The notes: generated by a model not told the origin, from the letters alone. DNA of 64,000 nucleotides from AG2 sp036493735 (GCA_036493735.1 DASXPH010000103.1:1-64000), one strand, 5' to 3'. Positions 1 through 7,685 are shown, numbered from the stretch's first letter. Program-made: numbers and translations.

Positions 1-242
1 CCGAGACAGCGCCGAGTGCGAGCGGTACGCGCGAAGGTGTCGGCGGTACGGCGATGAGTCCGAGCGGGACGCCGATGCATTACGGCGGGACAGCGGTCGT
101 ATCGATCGGTACTCGCGTCAATTGCTTCGGTACGCGCGTCAGTTGCTTCGGTACGGCGAACAGTTCGTTCGATACGCCGCGCCATTCTCGCGGCCCAACA
201 CTCGGTTGCCGCGGTTGCGCCGCAATTGCGCCGGACGCATGA
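1..242 (+). CDS. 3' end of a low-complexity Gly-Thr-rich reading frame
   Basis: This frame is already open at the window edge and closes with TGA at 240-242. The predicted peptide is rich in short units containing Gly-Thr, such as SGT, GGTA and FGTRV. The first ATG inside the window (54) has no Shine-Dalgarno sequence. I do not recognise a family. It may be the tail of a repeat protein starting outside the window, or a chance open frame in repetitive GC-rich DNA. Confidence 0.25.
   Translation, partial: ETAPSASGTREGVGGTAMSPSGTPMHYGGTAVVSIGTRVNCFGTRVSCFGTANSSFDTPRHSRGPTLGCRGCAAIAPDA
108..149. repeat. Two imperfect 21-bp tandem units
   Basis: Two adjacent 21-bp units start with GGTAC at 108 and 129 and end with TTGCTTC. 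They differ at two positions, and a third unit begins at 150 before decaying. In the open frame each unit gives seven residues of the type GTRV-x-CF. Confidence 0.6.
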
Positions 243-389
243 GCGGTTACTCCAGCGCGTCCTCTCTCGAGGGCGGGACGGCGACTAGTTAGGGCGGCGG
301 TTCGTGCTGCCTCTTCAGGAGAGACTCCTATCTATAGTAGGGCGCCCCGAGTTTCGTTCGTTGCCCAACGAGTAGACTCTGGACGGCGT

Positions 390-420
390 CAGAAGAATTG
401 AGTCTCTTCTTCTGGGTTTT
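390..420 (+). terminator. Hairpin followed by a short T-run
   Basis: A perfect 8-bp stem, CAGAAGAA (390-397) with TTCTTCTG (407-414), has a 9-nt loop and is followed by GG and TTTT. The stem is weak for a terminator in this GC-rich context. It is the only structured element I see in the otherwise non-coding stretch 243-688. The overlapping open frames at 429-647 on both strands look like chance. Confidence 0.3.
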
Positions 421-688
421 CTATATAGCTAATTGCAAAACCGACCCCTCCAGTCAATAGGCAATTGTTGCCGGGTGTCAGTCATTGCCGCGGCGAGCGC
501 TCGAAATGGTGCAAATCCTTTCAACTCCATCATTCTCTTGCAGATAGGCTCACAGTCGCGGCCTAAAGAGCGCGTTCGGCGCGATAATTCTGCTCGAAAA
601 GCGAGCCAAATCGCCGTTTCGGGCGATGATATGTAATAGAGGAGCATAACGAGATAGGATTTTCGACCCCGGACTGACGAGGACCGCC

Positions 689-1336
689 ATGGATGATGTG
701 CCGTCCCAACCCGTCGAGAAGAGTAGGAGCGAGCGCGAAGCGGCTGGAGCTGGGTTCTATGATCTCGGAACCGACTTCACGGTGCTGCACCGGGAGATCG
801 CGCGGGGTGTGCAGGATGCCGTGGGCAAGCGCTGCACGCAGGACGACTTTCTGGATGTCCTTCAGAAAGTGTCCATCGCTGCCTGGTATAAATGGAGGGC
901 ACGCCCCGGCTGCTTCGCTCCTGGAACGCTGCGACGCTGGGCCAGCCGGAGCGCAGGCTGGCGGCTCGCCGACCTGAAAAAAAAGCGTCGAAGGAACGTG
1001 ATCGGCCAGCTGGCGCTCCAGCGAGAGTACGAGGCCGGCAACTTCGATGCGGAGTTGCCGCATGAGGCGACCGAGGAGGAAAAGCGCCCGCGCGCATTCG
1101 CCGGCGCACTGCAAAAGCTCGACACGCTGTCGCGGTGGGCGATAATCGAAGTTTTCTTCCGCGGCCTCACCCATCGGGAAGCCGCCGCGGAGCTGGGCGT
1201 CACCAAATCCAAAATCGATCGCAGGCTCGACAAGGCGTACCCCGTCCTCGCGAGCGAGCTCAGTGACTGGGACCCGAGCCAGTCGCACAAGCCGAACACC
1301 ACACCGCCAACAATTCCGCCAACGAGGCGATCATGA
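689..1336 (+). CDS. ECF-like sigma-70 family RNA polymerase sigma factor
   Basis: This is probably an alternative sigma factor that directs RNA polymerase to a small regulon, first of all this operon. A region-2-like segment at about residues 50-100 (TQDDFLDVLQ, then PGTLRRW and a basic KKKRRR stretch) is followed by a region-4-like helix-turn-helix at about 143-190 (LSRWAII, GLTHREAAAELGV, KIDRRLDKAY). The 215-aa length suits the ECF group. A GAGG lies about ten bases before the ATG. The stop overlaps the next start (ATGA), so translation is probably coupled. The Pro/Thr-rich C-terminal 25 residues are unusual. The FecR-like gene three genes downstream is a natural candidate anti-sigma partner, which is inferred from neighbourhood. 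Confidence 0.8.
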   Translation: MDDVPSQPVEKSRSEREAAGAGFYDLGTDFTVLHREIARGVQDAVGKRCTQDDFLDVLQKVSIAAWYKWRARPGCFAPGTLRRWASRSAGWRLADLKKKRRRNVIGQLALQREYEAGNFDAELPHEATEEEKRPRAFAGALQKLDTLSRWAIIEVFFRGLTHREAAAELGVTKSKIDRRLDKAYPVLASELSDWDPSQSHKPNTTPPTIPPTRRS

Positions 1337-1611
1337 CGAACCTTGCAGACGACAAGCGCACCGCCGGATCCCCGGTCGGGCGCGGGTCGCAAACCATGGA
1401 GAACATCGACTTCGACAATCCCAACGAGGAATCGATGCAGCTTCTCGAGGAGTCGTGGCGCCGATTCTGTGAGGGCATCGCTCTCAAGGAGGTCCCCGGC
1501 ATCCGCGCAATACTTGCCGCGCATGACGCCGCGGCGGGTCCGCCTGCGCCGCGACACTGGCTCGTTAGGCCGTTCGTCGCTTTCTACAAGTGGTTTGGCG
1601 ATTATCACTAA
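1333..1611 (+). CDS. Small hypothetical protein in the sigma/FecR operon
   Basis: A 92-residue soluble protein with no recognised family. The middle (residues 22-62) is acidic and likely helical (ENIDFDNPNEESMQLLEESW). The C-terminus is aromatic (FVAFYKWFGDYH). Its ATG overlaps the sigma factor stop, which supports it being a real gene even without homology. A second ATG at residue 22 (MENIDF) could be the true start. A CGTTAGGC octamer lies inside it at 1563-1570. Confidence 0.6.
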   Translation: MTNLADDKRTAGSPVGRGSQTMENIDFDNPNEESMQLLEESWRRFCEGIALKEVPGIRAILAAHDAAAGPPAPRHWLVRPFVAFYKWFGDYH

Positions 1612-1623
1612 ACGGGGGAAACT

Positions 1624-2265
1624 GTGACGAGACCGTTGTCGCCCGCGTTCCTCATTACCGCCGCCCTCGCCCTCGTCGACGATGCGGCGGCTGTGGACGG
1701 CGCCCCGCGTGGGCTGCCGGCGGCGCTCGCATGCCGGTATCGCAACTCGCCCTCGGATGCCACGACGAGTGTGGCGGCGGATCCCGCGACAAGTGTCGCG
1801 GTCAGTCCAATGGCCGGGTGGAGCGCCACGTTCGTTCACCACGCTGGCTACTGGTCGCATTTCGATTATCGCATGGAAGCCTCCATATGGCCGCTTCCGG
1901 CCACCTCGAGTTGCGAGGAGTTGGCCACCTTCGCCGCCGAGAATTTCGTGCTTGCCGACGATGAGCCCAATCCCGGCGACGTCTATCTCCTCTGGTCCCC
2001 GGCAAAGAAGCGCTTCGTTCGCGCCGGCATCATCCTCGGGCTCACCCGGCGGCACGTCTATCCGAGTGGCCGGATCGGTTACGAATGCCTAACGGTCGAC
2101 GCCGATACCACCCTTCGCGGTTCGCTCCGCGGGGCCTCGACCGCCATCATTCGACGAATGCTCTCGCCCGACGCCGGCGACCGGTGGATCCGCTGGCCGC
2201 TGCTCGACCGCGGAGTATGGGAGCAGCCGAGGTTCGCTGAATCGCCGCGCCGGACGGCCGCATGA
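1624..2265 (+). CDS. CHAP/NlpC-like protein lacking catalytic residues
   Basis: A 213-aa protein with a weak N-terminal hydrophobic stretch. The core is laid out like CHAP-type cysteine hydrolases known to me: a GW-x-A-x-FVHH-x-GYWSHF block, a GDVYLLWSP block near residue 118, and a C-terminal RRML..DRWIRW block. In that family the first block normally reads WCAAF with the nucleophilic Cys, and a later GN-T motif carries the polar residue. Here the first reads GWSATF (Ser) and the later one VDADTT. If the family call is right, this is a pseudoenzyme, perhaps a binding protein for peptidoglycan or for an operon partner. The stop overlaps the next ATG. Confidence 0.5.
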   Translation: MTRPLSPAFLITAALALVDDAAAVDGAPRGLPAALACRYRNSPSDATTSVAADPATSVAVSPMAGWSATFVHHAGYWSHFDYRMEASIWPLPATSSCEELATFAAENFVLADDEPNPGDVYLLWSPAKKRFVRAGIILGLTRRHVYPSGRIGYECLTVDADTTLRGSLRGASTAIIRRMLSPDAGDRWIRWPLLDRGVWEQPRFAESPRRTAA

Positions 2266-2576
2266 ACGCTGTGGCGGCAAACGGAGTGTTCCAGCCCCTC
2301 CGCGGTGACACGGCCGGCGAGTTCGAGCGCGCCGTCGCGCATTTCGGCAAACGCCTTCGGCGCGCGGCCGAGAAGGTCGCGCACGGTAACCTCGACCTCG
2401 CCGAAGATCTGTATCAGGTCGCGATCACCCAGCTGTGGGAACATGATCCCTCGCGCTTCGACGATGACGACGAGGCGTATCTCTGGACCTCGATGGTCAA
2501 CCGAATGCTCATGGCTCGGCGCGACAATGAACAAGGTGATCCCACGCGCCCGCCGCTCGCGCTGCGATTCAGGTGA
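2262..2576 (+). CDS. Sigma-70 region-2-only protein
   Basis: This 104-aa protein resembles only the N-terminal half of an ECF sigma factor. The stretch DLAEDLYQVAITQLWEHD matches the region 2 core-binding helix (usual form D-AEDL-Q-TFL-LW), and AYLWTSMVNRMLMARR matches the following helix. No region 4 follows, and the protein ends with a Pro-rich tail. It is the second sigma-like gene in this operon; its start overlaps the preceding stop and the next gene begins 3 bp after its own stop. It could bind core polymerase as half of a split sigma, act as a decoy, or be a frozen deletion product. The tight coupling on both sides argues against simple decay. Confidence 0.65.
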   Translation: MNAVAANGVFQPLRGDTAGEFERAVAHFGKRLRRAAEKVAHGNLDLAEDLYQVAITQLWEHDPSRFDDDDEAYLWTSMVNRMLMARRDNEQGDPTRPPLALRFR

Positions 2577-2579
2577 CCC

Positions 2580-3422
2580 ATGCTTTTCCTCAATCTCTTT
2601 GCGTTCACCCTTCTCCTCGGCGGCCCGATCGCTGGTTACCGCTTCGCCACCTGGCGGAAGGAGCCCAGACGCTGGGAGGTGGTGGCGTTCTGCGTGGCCG
2701 GAGGGCTCGTCGCCACCATCTGTCTGTTCGGCACGCTGCTGCTCGCCGACCTGACAGACTTCCCAACGGTGAGGATGGAGCTCACTTTCATTGGTGAGTA
2801 TTTGCTGATCGCGCTCGTGCTCGGGTTGGCCGTTGTGGCGACTCCGGAGTCCATCAAGACTCGGCTCTTGCTGTCCTGCGTGACACTCGCGAAGCACATG
2901 TGGCGGCGGCGTGGCCAGGTCGTCGTCGCCACGGTTGGCGCTCAGCTCACCCTCGCCGTGGGCGTGTGGCTGCGTCCACGGCTGTTCCCCGCCCCGAGCG
3001 TGTATGTGCACGCTGATGCGCCACGGGACGCGGAGCGGACGACGCGTCTGCCTGACGATACCCAGGTGATCCTGTCACGCGGTTCACACCTCAGCTACAG
3101 CACGTGGTTCAGTCCGCACGACGAGCGTGAGCTCACTCTGGACGGCGAGGGCACATTCGCCGTCGCGCGCGGCTCCCGTACGGCCCTGACGCTTGACGCC
3201 GCCAGTGTCGAAGTCAGTGCGTCGAACGCCCGTTTCACGGTACATGCGTACAACGCGGAGCCGGTCGCCCATGTCGTCGTGCGCGAGGGGCTCGTAAGGC
3301 TCAGGGCGCGGAGGGTCGAAGCCTTCGGCAAGGTTATGACGCTCAGCGCCGGCGAGGGTGCGCGTGTCGGTCCGAATCGCGAGATCGTGCGTGAGGATTC
3401 GACTTTCCTTCTTCACCGGTGA
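2580..3422 (+). CDS. FecR-like membrane sensor / anti-sigma candidate
   Basis: 280 aa. The N-terminal half has several hydrophobic segments (about residues 1-20, 33-58, 66-90 and 117-135), so it is a multi-pass membrane protein. After the last segment a FecR-type beta domain runs from about residue 155 to 275, with TRLPDDTQVILSRGSHL, a GEGTFAVARG block, VVREGLVRLRA and LSAGEGARVG, all in typical order. FecR proteins relay a periplasmic signal to an ECF sigma factor. The extra membrane passes are unusual, since most have a single one. An AGGTGA precedes the start, only three bases after the stop of the region-2 protein. Confidence 0.75.
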   Translation: MLFLNLFAFTLLLGGPIAGYRFATWRKEPRRWEVVAFCVAGGLVATICLFGTLLLADLTDFPTVRMELTFIGEYLLIALVLGLAVVATPESIKTRLLLSCVTLAKHMWRRRGQVVVATVGAQLTLAVGVWLRPRLFPAPSVYVHADAPRDAERTTRLPDDTQVILSRGSHLSYSTWFSPHDERELTLDGEGTFAVARGSRTALTLDAASVEVSASNARFTVHAYNAEPVAHVVVREGLVRLRARRVEAFGKVMTLSAGEGARVGPNREIVREDSTFLLHR

Positions 3423-3429
3423 GGCTCAC

Positions 3430-4455
3430 ATGGGCTCAGTAGCCAAGATGGCGTTGATCGTCGCCGCGGGTCTTGCGCACGGCGCAACGACACCGAAGCA
3501 CGCCTATGCGCAGGACTCGGGGTTTGTCGCCTGGCCACGCGAGCTCGCCTCACGAGCCCCTGCCGTGGCCGATGGCATCGCGCGCGAGTTCGGCGAGCGC
3601 CCCCGCATGATTGCGTTCGGTGGACGGGATACGATCCAGATCCTCTTCTGGAATCCCAAGATCTGGCAAGACGACATGGAGTCGAAGGTGCTTCCAGAGA
3701 CATCCTTGCCGATCGTTCGTGGGGCAACGAGGGACGTTGCCGCGTACGTCTGGACCACGTTTGGCCGCGATGCGGGCGTCAATGTCGTTAGGGTCGCGTT
3801 CGTGCGCGTCGTACATGACAGCAAGTACATCAACCCCACACATGAGGCGCCGGCGCAAGAGGTGTCCGCCCTCTTTTCGCGGCAGATGCTCGAGACGAGG
3901 CAATTGCCGATGCTGGCGACCGCTCTGCGTGAGGGGGGTGCGTGGCCGCCAGCCTTCCAGAAGTGGCTCGACTCGAGCAGAGCGGCGAGGCAAGCGAAGG
4001 CAAAGGAGAATCCGAGCGGTGCGTACAATCCGCGGGATGCATTTGTCCGCGGGCCACAGAAGCTCGCGCCACGAGGGTTGGCGCTCGTCGATAGTATCGA
4101 ACGCGATTTCGGTGACCGCCCACGCGAGCTCGCATTCACTGGAAAGGATACGATCGAAGTGACCTTCTGGAATCCTTCATTCTGGCGCAGGGACATGGAG
4201 TCGAAGGAATTCCCTCAGGCGTCCCTGCCGCTCGCTCGTAAGGCAGCGGAGCGCGTCGGCGGATTTGTCTGGAGGAAATACGGCCGCGACGCTGGTATCG
4301 ACGTCGTTCGGGTGACGTTCGTCCGCATGCGCAGAGTAAGAACCACGGTCGCGACGCGTGACGTGCCTGTGCAGGAGGTGACCGGCGAGTTTGTACGCAG
4401 GCAGCTCGTGACGGGGGCGCCGCAATTGGTATCGTTGACGTTGACTCAGCGTTGA
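3430..4455 (+). CDS. Secreted protein with two repeats of an unknown domain
   Basis: I chose the ATG at 3430 (GAGG upstream, 7 bp after the fecR-like stop); an earlier start at 3358 would overlap the previous gene widely. A signal peptide is visible (VAKMALIVAAGLAHGA, then AYAQ). The rest is an internal duplication: residues about 45-155 and 195-320 share EFGERPR/DFGDRPR, DTI-x-x-x-FWNP, DDMESK/RDMESK, SLP, FGRDAG/YGRDAG and VVRV-FVR in the same order. I do not recognise the domain. It is likely periplasmic or extracellular, perhaps the sensed or regulated output of the sigma/FecR unit. The 4456-4687 gap after it holds only a CGTTAGGC octamer at 4608. Confidence 0.75.
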   Translation: MGSVAKMALIVAAGLAHGATTPKHAYAQDSGFVAWPRELASRAPAVADGIAREFGERPRMIAFGGRDTIQILFWNPKIWQDDMESKVLPETSLPIVRGATRDVAAYVWTTFGRDAGVNVVRVAFVRVVHDSKYINPTHEAPAQEVSALFSRQMLETRQLPMLATALREGGAWPPAFQKWLDSSRAARQAKAKENPSGAYNPRDAFVRGPQKLAPRGLALVDSIERDFGDRPRELAFTGKDTIEVTFWNPSFWRRDMESKEFPQASLPLARKAAERVGGFVWRKYGRDAGIDVVRVTFVRMRRVRTTVATRDVPVQEVTGEFVRRQLVTGAPQLVSLTLTQR

Positions 4456-4687
4456 CGCTCGGCGAGCTTCGGGCCGGCACAGCGGGCACGAGAACCGCGA
4501 CATCGGAGTTCTTCCGGTGCGCATCCGTGAGCATGCCGTCGTGAGCGCAATGTCAACGCGCTTGGACCCAGAGTATTACTCAGGAAGAACACCCGCGGGG
4601 CTTCGATCGTTAGGCCGCGCTTCGCCTTCTCGTGACCGCGACGTCGGTCGTCGTCACCGGGCGAAGACGTCTAGTGATGTCGGCGGA

Positions 4688-4867
4688 TCACATGATACTG
4701 CCTCTCATAGATGCAAATGGCGTCCAAGCATAGACACCGGGCTCATGCTTCACGTGCGGCACCGGAGTGCTATCGCCCAGCATCGCGCCATATCTGTTCG
4801 CGAGATTCTCGCCATCGACGAACATCATGATGCGAGACTCAATCGGAACGCCGCCGGGACGCCACAT
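4688..4867 (-). pseudogene. NYN (LabA/DUF88-like) N-terminal scrap, 59 aa
   Basis: A short minus-strand frame starts with ATG at 4867 and stops at 4688. It reads IMMFVDGENLANRYGAML, then VPHVKHEPGVYAW. The FVDGEN motif carries the first catalytic Asp of NYN (PIN-like) ribonucleases, and the HEP-x-VY-W block also suits that family, but full proteins are about 200 aa or longer. The frame ends abruptly after SMRGSIM, so only the first strand and helix are present. Its ATG touches the TAA of the upstream gene, which suggests it once formed the last gene of that operon. Confidence 0.55.
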
Positions 4868-5669
4868 TTATGTCTGCTCTCCGTTGGTGCGGCGACTGGA
4901 CAACAACTCCAAATCGCGAGCCACTGCCAACGCAGCCGCAATAGCTCCCATGGCCGTTGATTCGTCGCACTGTTTCTCGAGTCGACGAGCACGACCAGGA
5001 TGAATCAGATTTCGATAGTCCCGCGCAACATCGCCGAGATTCGACGTTTCTGCGCTGATGATCGTTAGTTCCCGCGCAATGCCGAGATAAGTCGCGAGGT
5101 CCCACCGCTCGAGTTGTGGATTCAATTTCGCCGGAGGCGACTCCCCGCGCGCAACGCGTCGTTGCGACCAAGCGGAGTGCCTCAATCACCGATCCGGCGA
5201 GGACTGTCGCTGCCTTGAATTCGCCGTGGTTCAGCGCTGATCGCGCGCCGCTCAGGTCCCGCCGCAGTTGCTCACGCAATTCGCGATCTTGAACGAATTC
5301 AAGTCCTGCCGTTGCAGGCGAAGTCGCTTCTTCGGGACAGCGTCCTAGCACCTGATAGAGAACAGTGATGGGCGACCCACCGCCGGCAATGGGCAGATCG
5401 ACTAAGATGGGCAGATAGCCCGGATGAGCACCGCCGGCCCATTGCTGCAGCGTTGATCTAATCGCCCCGCGAGCCGCGACAAAGGTCGTGAAGTCGTCCG
5501 CATCGCTTGGCAAGAGTTCAGCAGAGATTTCTTCGACTACCGTCAGCACAATGCCTAGCGATTCGCAGTGCTCGGCTCGCAGCGCGATACTACTCCCGGG
5601 GCCTCGTGCAGCCCAAGGAAACACCTTGGCTATGACTTCCCGCGCGCGGCGTGGGGTAACACGTGACAC
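4868..5669 (-). pseudogene. Frameshifted hypothetical protein with HEPN/DUF4145-like C-terminal half
   Basis: The first frame runs from GTG at 5669 and makes sense to about 5170 (ending around AATVLAGSVIEAL). The continuation is in another frame (RRVARGESPPAKLN, then LGDVARDYRNLIHPGR) and stops at 4868. Joined by one frameshift near 5170 they give a protein of about 265 aa. The AGSVIEAL and DYRNLIHPGR motifs are typical of helical HEPN-like or DUF4145-like domains, where R-N-x-x-H is the RNase motif; here the order is RNLIHP. The start lies one base after the stop of the zinc-ribbon gene, so the two were co-translated. Decay versus a sequencing error cannot be decided here. Confidence 0.55.
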
Positions 5670-5670
5670 C

Positions 5671-6621
5671 TTAGGCCTGCACTGTCACGGGCAAGGACGC
5701 GCGAATGCGATTGGTTAGCTTTTCGCGAAGCTCCGCGGGCGTCGCCCACTTAATGTGATTGTACTGTCGCGTGTCGAAGTGGGCGTTGTTAAAGTCATCG
5801 TCGCGACAACACCAGATAACCGGGATTCCGCGACCCATCGCGTATCCTGCTTCGAAATACACCCCAGCTCTCTGTTTGGTGAAGTCGGCTACCAACAGGC
5901 CACTGCGTCGGATCTCAGCGATGATTAGATCGTCGATCTTCCCGTTGTGCTCGACGCTGTCAACACGCAAGGGCCGGTAGCCACATTCATTGAGTGCCGG
6001 CGCAATGCCATCGTTGAAGGCGCTCAGCATCTCGTCAGCAAAGGCCATCGCCACGAATGCCTGATGAGAATCCGTGCGCGTGGACTCGAGCTGTTGAACT
6101 CGTCGCCATCCCCCCACTGACAGGCGTACGAGATAGCCCGGTCGAGACCCGGGGCCCGCGCCCCTGACTGGCTCCATGAATTCCGCCACGTAACCAAGAT
6201 CGCGCAATTGCTGAATAACGGCTCCCAAGTCCGGAGGCGTCGCCAGATAATAGGAAAGCCAATCCTCCTCGGGTATCTCGACCTTGCCGGAAAAATTCTC
6301 CGCCTCATGCGCTATGTCGACAAGCAGACGATCGACGACCTCGAGCGGATTGCGCGGCGGTTGCGCCAGTGTAACCAACTCTTCAACGTTCTCTGGCGTG
6401 ATCGTGACAAGAGCACCGTGCTTGGCCGCGTTTCGCAGAACCCCGCTCAGAAGCTGGCGCTTATCCGGCTCAAAATGACGGACACTGAGATCAGCGAGCC
6501 CGTCGATGATATAAGCTACGCATCGCCTGCACTCCACTCGGTAAGCATCCCTCGGCCCGACTGTGGCGCGAAGGGTGACGGGCTTGTGGCAGACTGCGCA
6601 GGTAATGGTCTCCTCTTCCAT
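5671..6621 (-). CDS. Zinc-ribbon protein with nucleoside deoxyribosyltransferase-like C-terminal domain
   Basis: 316 aa, with GGAG eleven bases before the ATG. The N-terminus has a four-Cys zinc ribbon (C8-x2-C11 and C31-x2-C34). A middle segment of about 150 residues is unassigned. Residues about 190-310 look like the nucleoside 2-deoxyribosyltransferase / TIR-like fold: FVAMAF, DDLIIAEIRRSGLLVADF, then VYFEAGYAMGRGIPVIW with the Glu at the catalytic position, and TRQYNHIKW. Relatives of this domain cleave N-glycosidic bonds of nucleotides or NAD and occur in bacterial immunity genes. Coupling with a HEPN-like gene and an NYN scrap suggests a defence or stress cassette, which is inference from neighbourhood. 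Confidence 0.65.
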   Translation of the reverse strand: MEEETITCAVCHKPVTLRATVGPRDAYRVECRRCVAYIIDGLADLSVRHFEPDKRQLLSGVLRNAAKHGALVTITPENVEELVTLAQPPRNPLEVVDRLLVDIAHEAENFSGKVEIPEEDWLSYYLATPPDLGAVIQQLRDLGYVAEFMEPVRGAGPGSRPGYLVRLSVGGWRRVQQLESTRTDSHQAFVAMAFADEMLSAFNDGIAPALNECGYRPLRVDSVEHNGKIDDLIIAEIRRSGLLVADFTKQRAGVYFEAGYAMGRGIPVIWCCRDDDFNNAHFDTRQYNHIKWATPAELREKLTNRIRASLPVTVQA

Positions 6622-6691
6622 TTCGGAATCTCCGGCATCCGACGGGCGACGAGCTTATCATAAGATGTCTAAGCGCGCAACCGATCCCGAG

Positions 6692-6904
6692 CTATGAGAA
6701 CGCTCTAATCTTGCGACCCGCAGCGGCTTGCTCATCGCAGCGCTCGTAATCGATGCGTAGCTGAGCGTCGTCGGGCGAAATAACCAGCAACGCATTCACC
6801 ATCACGCGCTCGCCATTGCTCCAGCAGTCCTTCGCCGCATTCGCGAGCGTGCCGTAGCCGCGATCGCGCAGCCGTTGAACGACAGTCCTTTGCAGCAGGG
6901 TCAT
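6692..6904 (-). CDS. Small helical protein, paralogue of the gene at 47230
   Basis: 70 aa beginning MTLLQRTVVQRLRDRGYG. It shares about half its residues with the 61-aa protein at 47230-47415 (MTVLQRAVVQRLREEGYN, then AN-AK/ND-WS-GE-V and D-A-LR-DY-R-D). The conserved pattern across two distant loci supports both as genes. It is soluble and amphipathic with no known domain. No clear ribosome-binding site precedes the ATG, so it may be leaderless or start elsewhere. Confidence 0.6.
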   Translation of the reverse strand: MTLLQRTVVQRLRDRGYGTLANAAKDCWSNGERVMVNALLVISPDDAQLRIDYERCDEQAAAGRKIRAFS

Positions 6905-6926
6905 TGATTGTTGGATGAGAGGAAGC

Positions 6927-7136
6927 TTAGCGGCGCTCCGTCACGCTCGCGTCATTCGTCCTATCGGTCTTCTTCTCCGCCTGACGCGAGAGGAACATGA
7001 TCGAAGAGACGCCCAGGCCCGCCACCAACACAAATAGGGGATAGTTGAACCAGAGAAACCAGCCATCGTCCGGAAGCGGAAGAAAGACGCTCAGAAGACC
7101 GACTCCGAGCATGAGGGATCCGGCTTCGTTTGCCAT
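6927..7136 (-). CDS. Small membrane protein, two transmembrane segments
   Basis: 69 aa. Hydrophobic segments at about residues 6-20 (LMLGVGLLSVFLPL) and 28-48 (FNYPLFVLVAGLGVSSIMF) are followed by a charged tail (QAEKKTDRT). It lies 22 bp upstream of the small helical gene on the same strand and could share its transcript. No family is recognised. It might be a chance hydrophobic frame. Confidence 0.4.
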   Translation of the reverse strand: MANEAGSLMLGVGLLSVFLPLPDDGWFLWFNYPLFVLVAGLGVSSIMFLSRQAEKKTDRTNDASVTERR

Positions 7137-7423
7137 CTGTTCGTAATGTTCCGGCGTTTTACTCGAGTCAGCGTGCGCGATTGATCCCCGCGCGCTCTCG
7201 CTTCTGTCTCGCGACGTCGCGCCGAGGATATGTTAGACGCCGACCAGAGCCCGAACACAAACCAGATTACGCCACCGGACAGGAATCGCTTAATCGCGAT
7301 GCCTAGGGTCGCGGGCGCAAAATCAGATGGGAGAAGCGCCTGCGGCGTCGCACGCGATGCCGCTAGCAGCTCGCGCTTCCGCTCTAGCTGCGTCGCAGCC
7401 AGGTTCGGATCGGGATCGCTGGT
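7091..7423 (-). pseudogene. Start-less reading frame with one membrane segment
   Basis: A 110-codon minus-strand frame is open between a TGA at 7424 and a TGA at 7091 and contains no convincing start. It reads protein-like: DPNLAATQLERKRELLAAS, then IKRFLSGGVIWFVFGLW as a membrane segment. Its end overlaps the small membrane gene at 6927-7136 in another frame. It may be the remains of a gene that lost its 5' end. I have no family for it. Confidence 0.25.
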
Positions 7424-7500
7424 TCAATGGAACCTCAAGATGCGGCCTGTTTCAAGCCGAGGCAGGTCGTCGTGAGTCAGCGGAGGTGATGCAGTCGTTG

Positions 7501-7685
7501 CTGAGTCAGTGCGCCGAGGACATGGATGCACGCGAACCGGGGTCGTGCCGTTCCTGATCGATCGTTACCTGAAGCCGCTTTACCAGAGCCTCCCTGAAGG
7601 CCACATGCTCGCGCATGCCATTGGAAGGCTTGGATCCGAGGCGCGGCTCATTCGGCAGCTGCTGTTGGGGGAGGGCATGCTATGA
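7501..7685 (+). pseudogene. Short coding scrap ending LIRQLLLGEGML
   Basis: In frame 3 a stretch of about 45 codons reads like a real protein end (VVPFLIDRYLKPLYQ, MLAHAIGRLGSEARLIRQ) and stops with TGA at 7683-7685. There is no good start. The preceding frame (EVMQSLLSQCAEDMD, ending near 7557) could be its N-terminal part after a frameshift. No family is recognised. Apart from this and the start-less frame at 7091-7423, I see nothing in 7137-7835. Confidence 0.25.

Noticed and set aside
862..2055. 397-codon minus-strand open frame
   Set aside because: Arg-rich antisense shadow of the sigma operon, without a ribosome-binding site or recognisable domain, and it conflicts with three coupled plus-strand genes.
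2079..3011. 310-codon minus-strand open frame
   Set aside because: Antisense to the region-2 and FecR-like genes; His/Glu/Arg-rich composition typical of a shadow frame.
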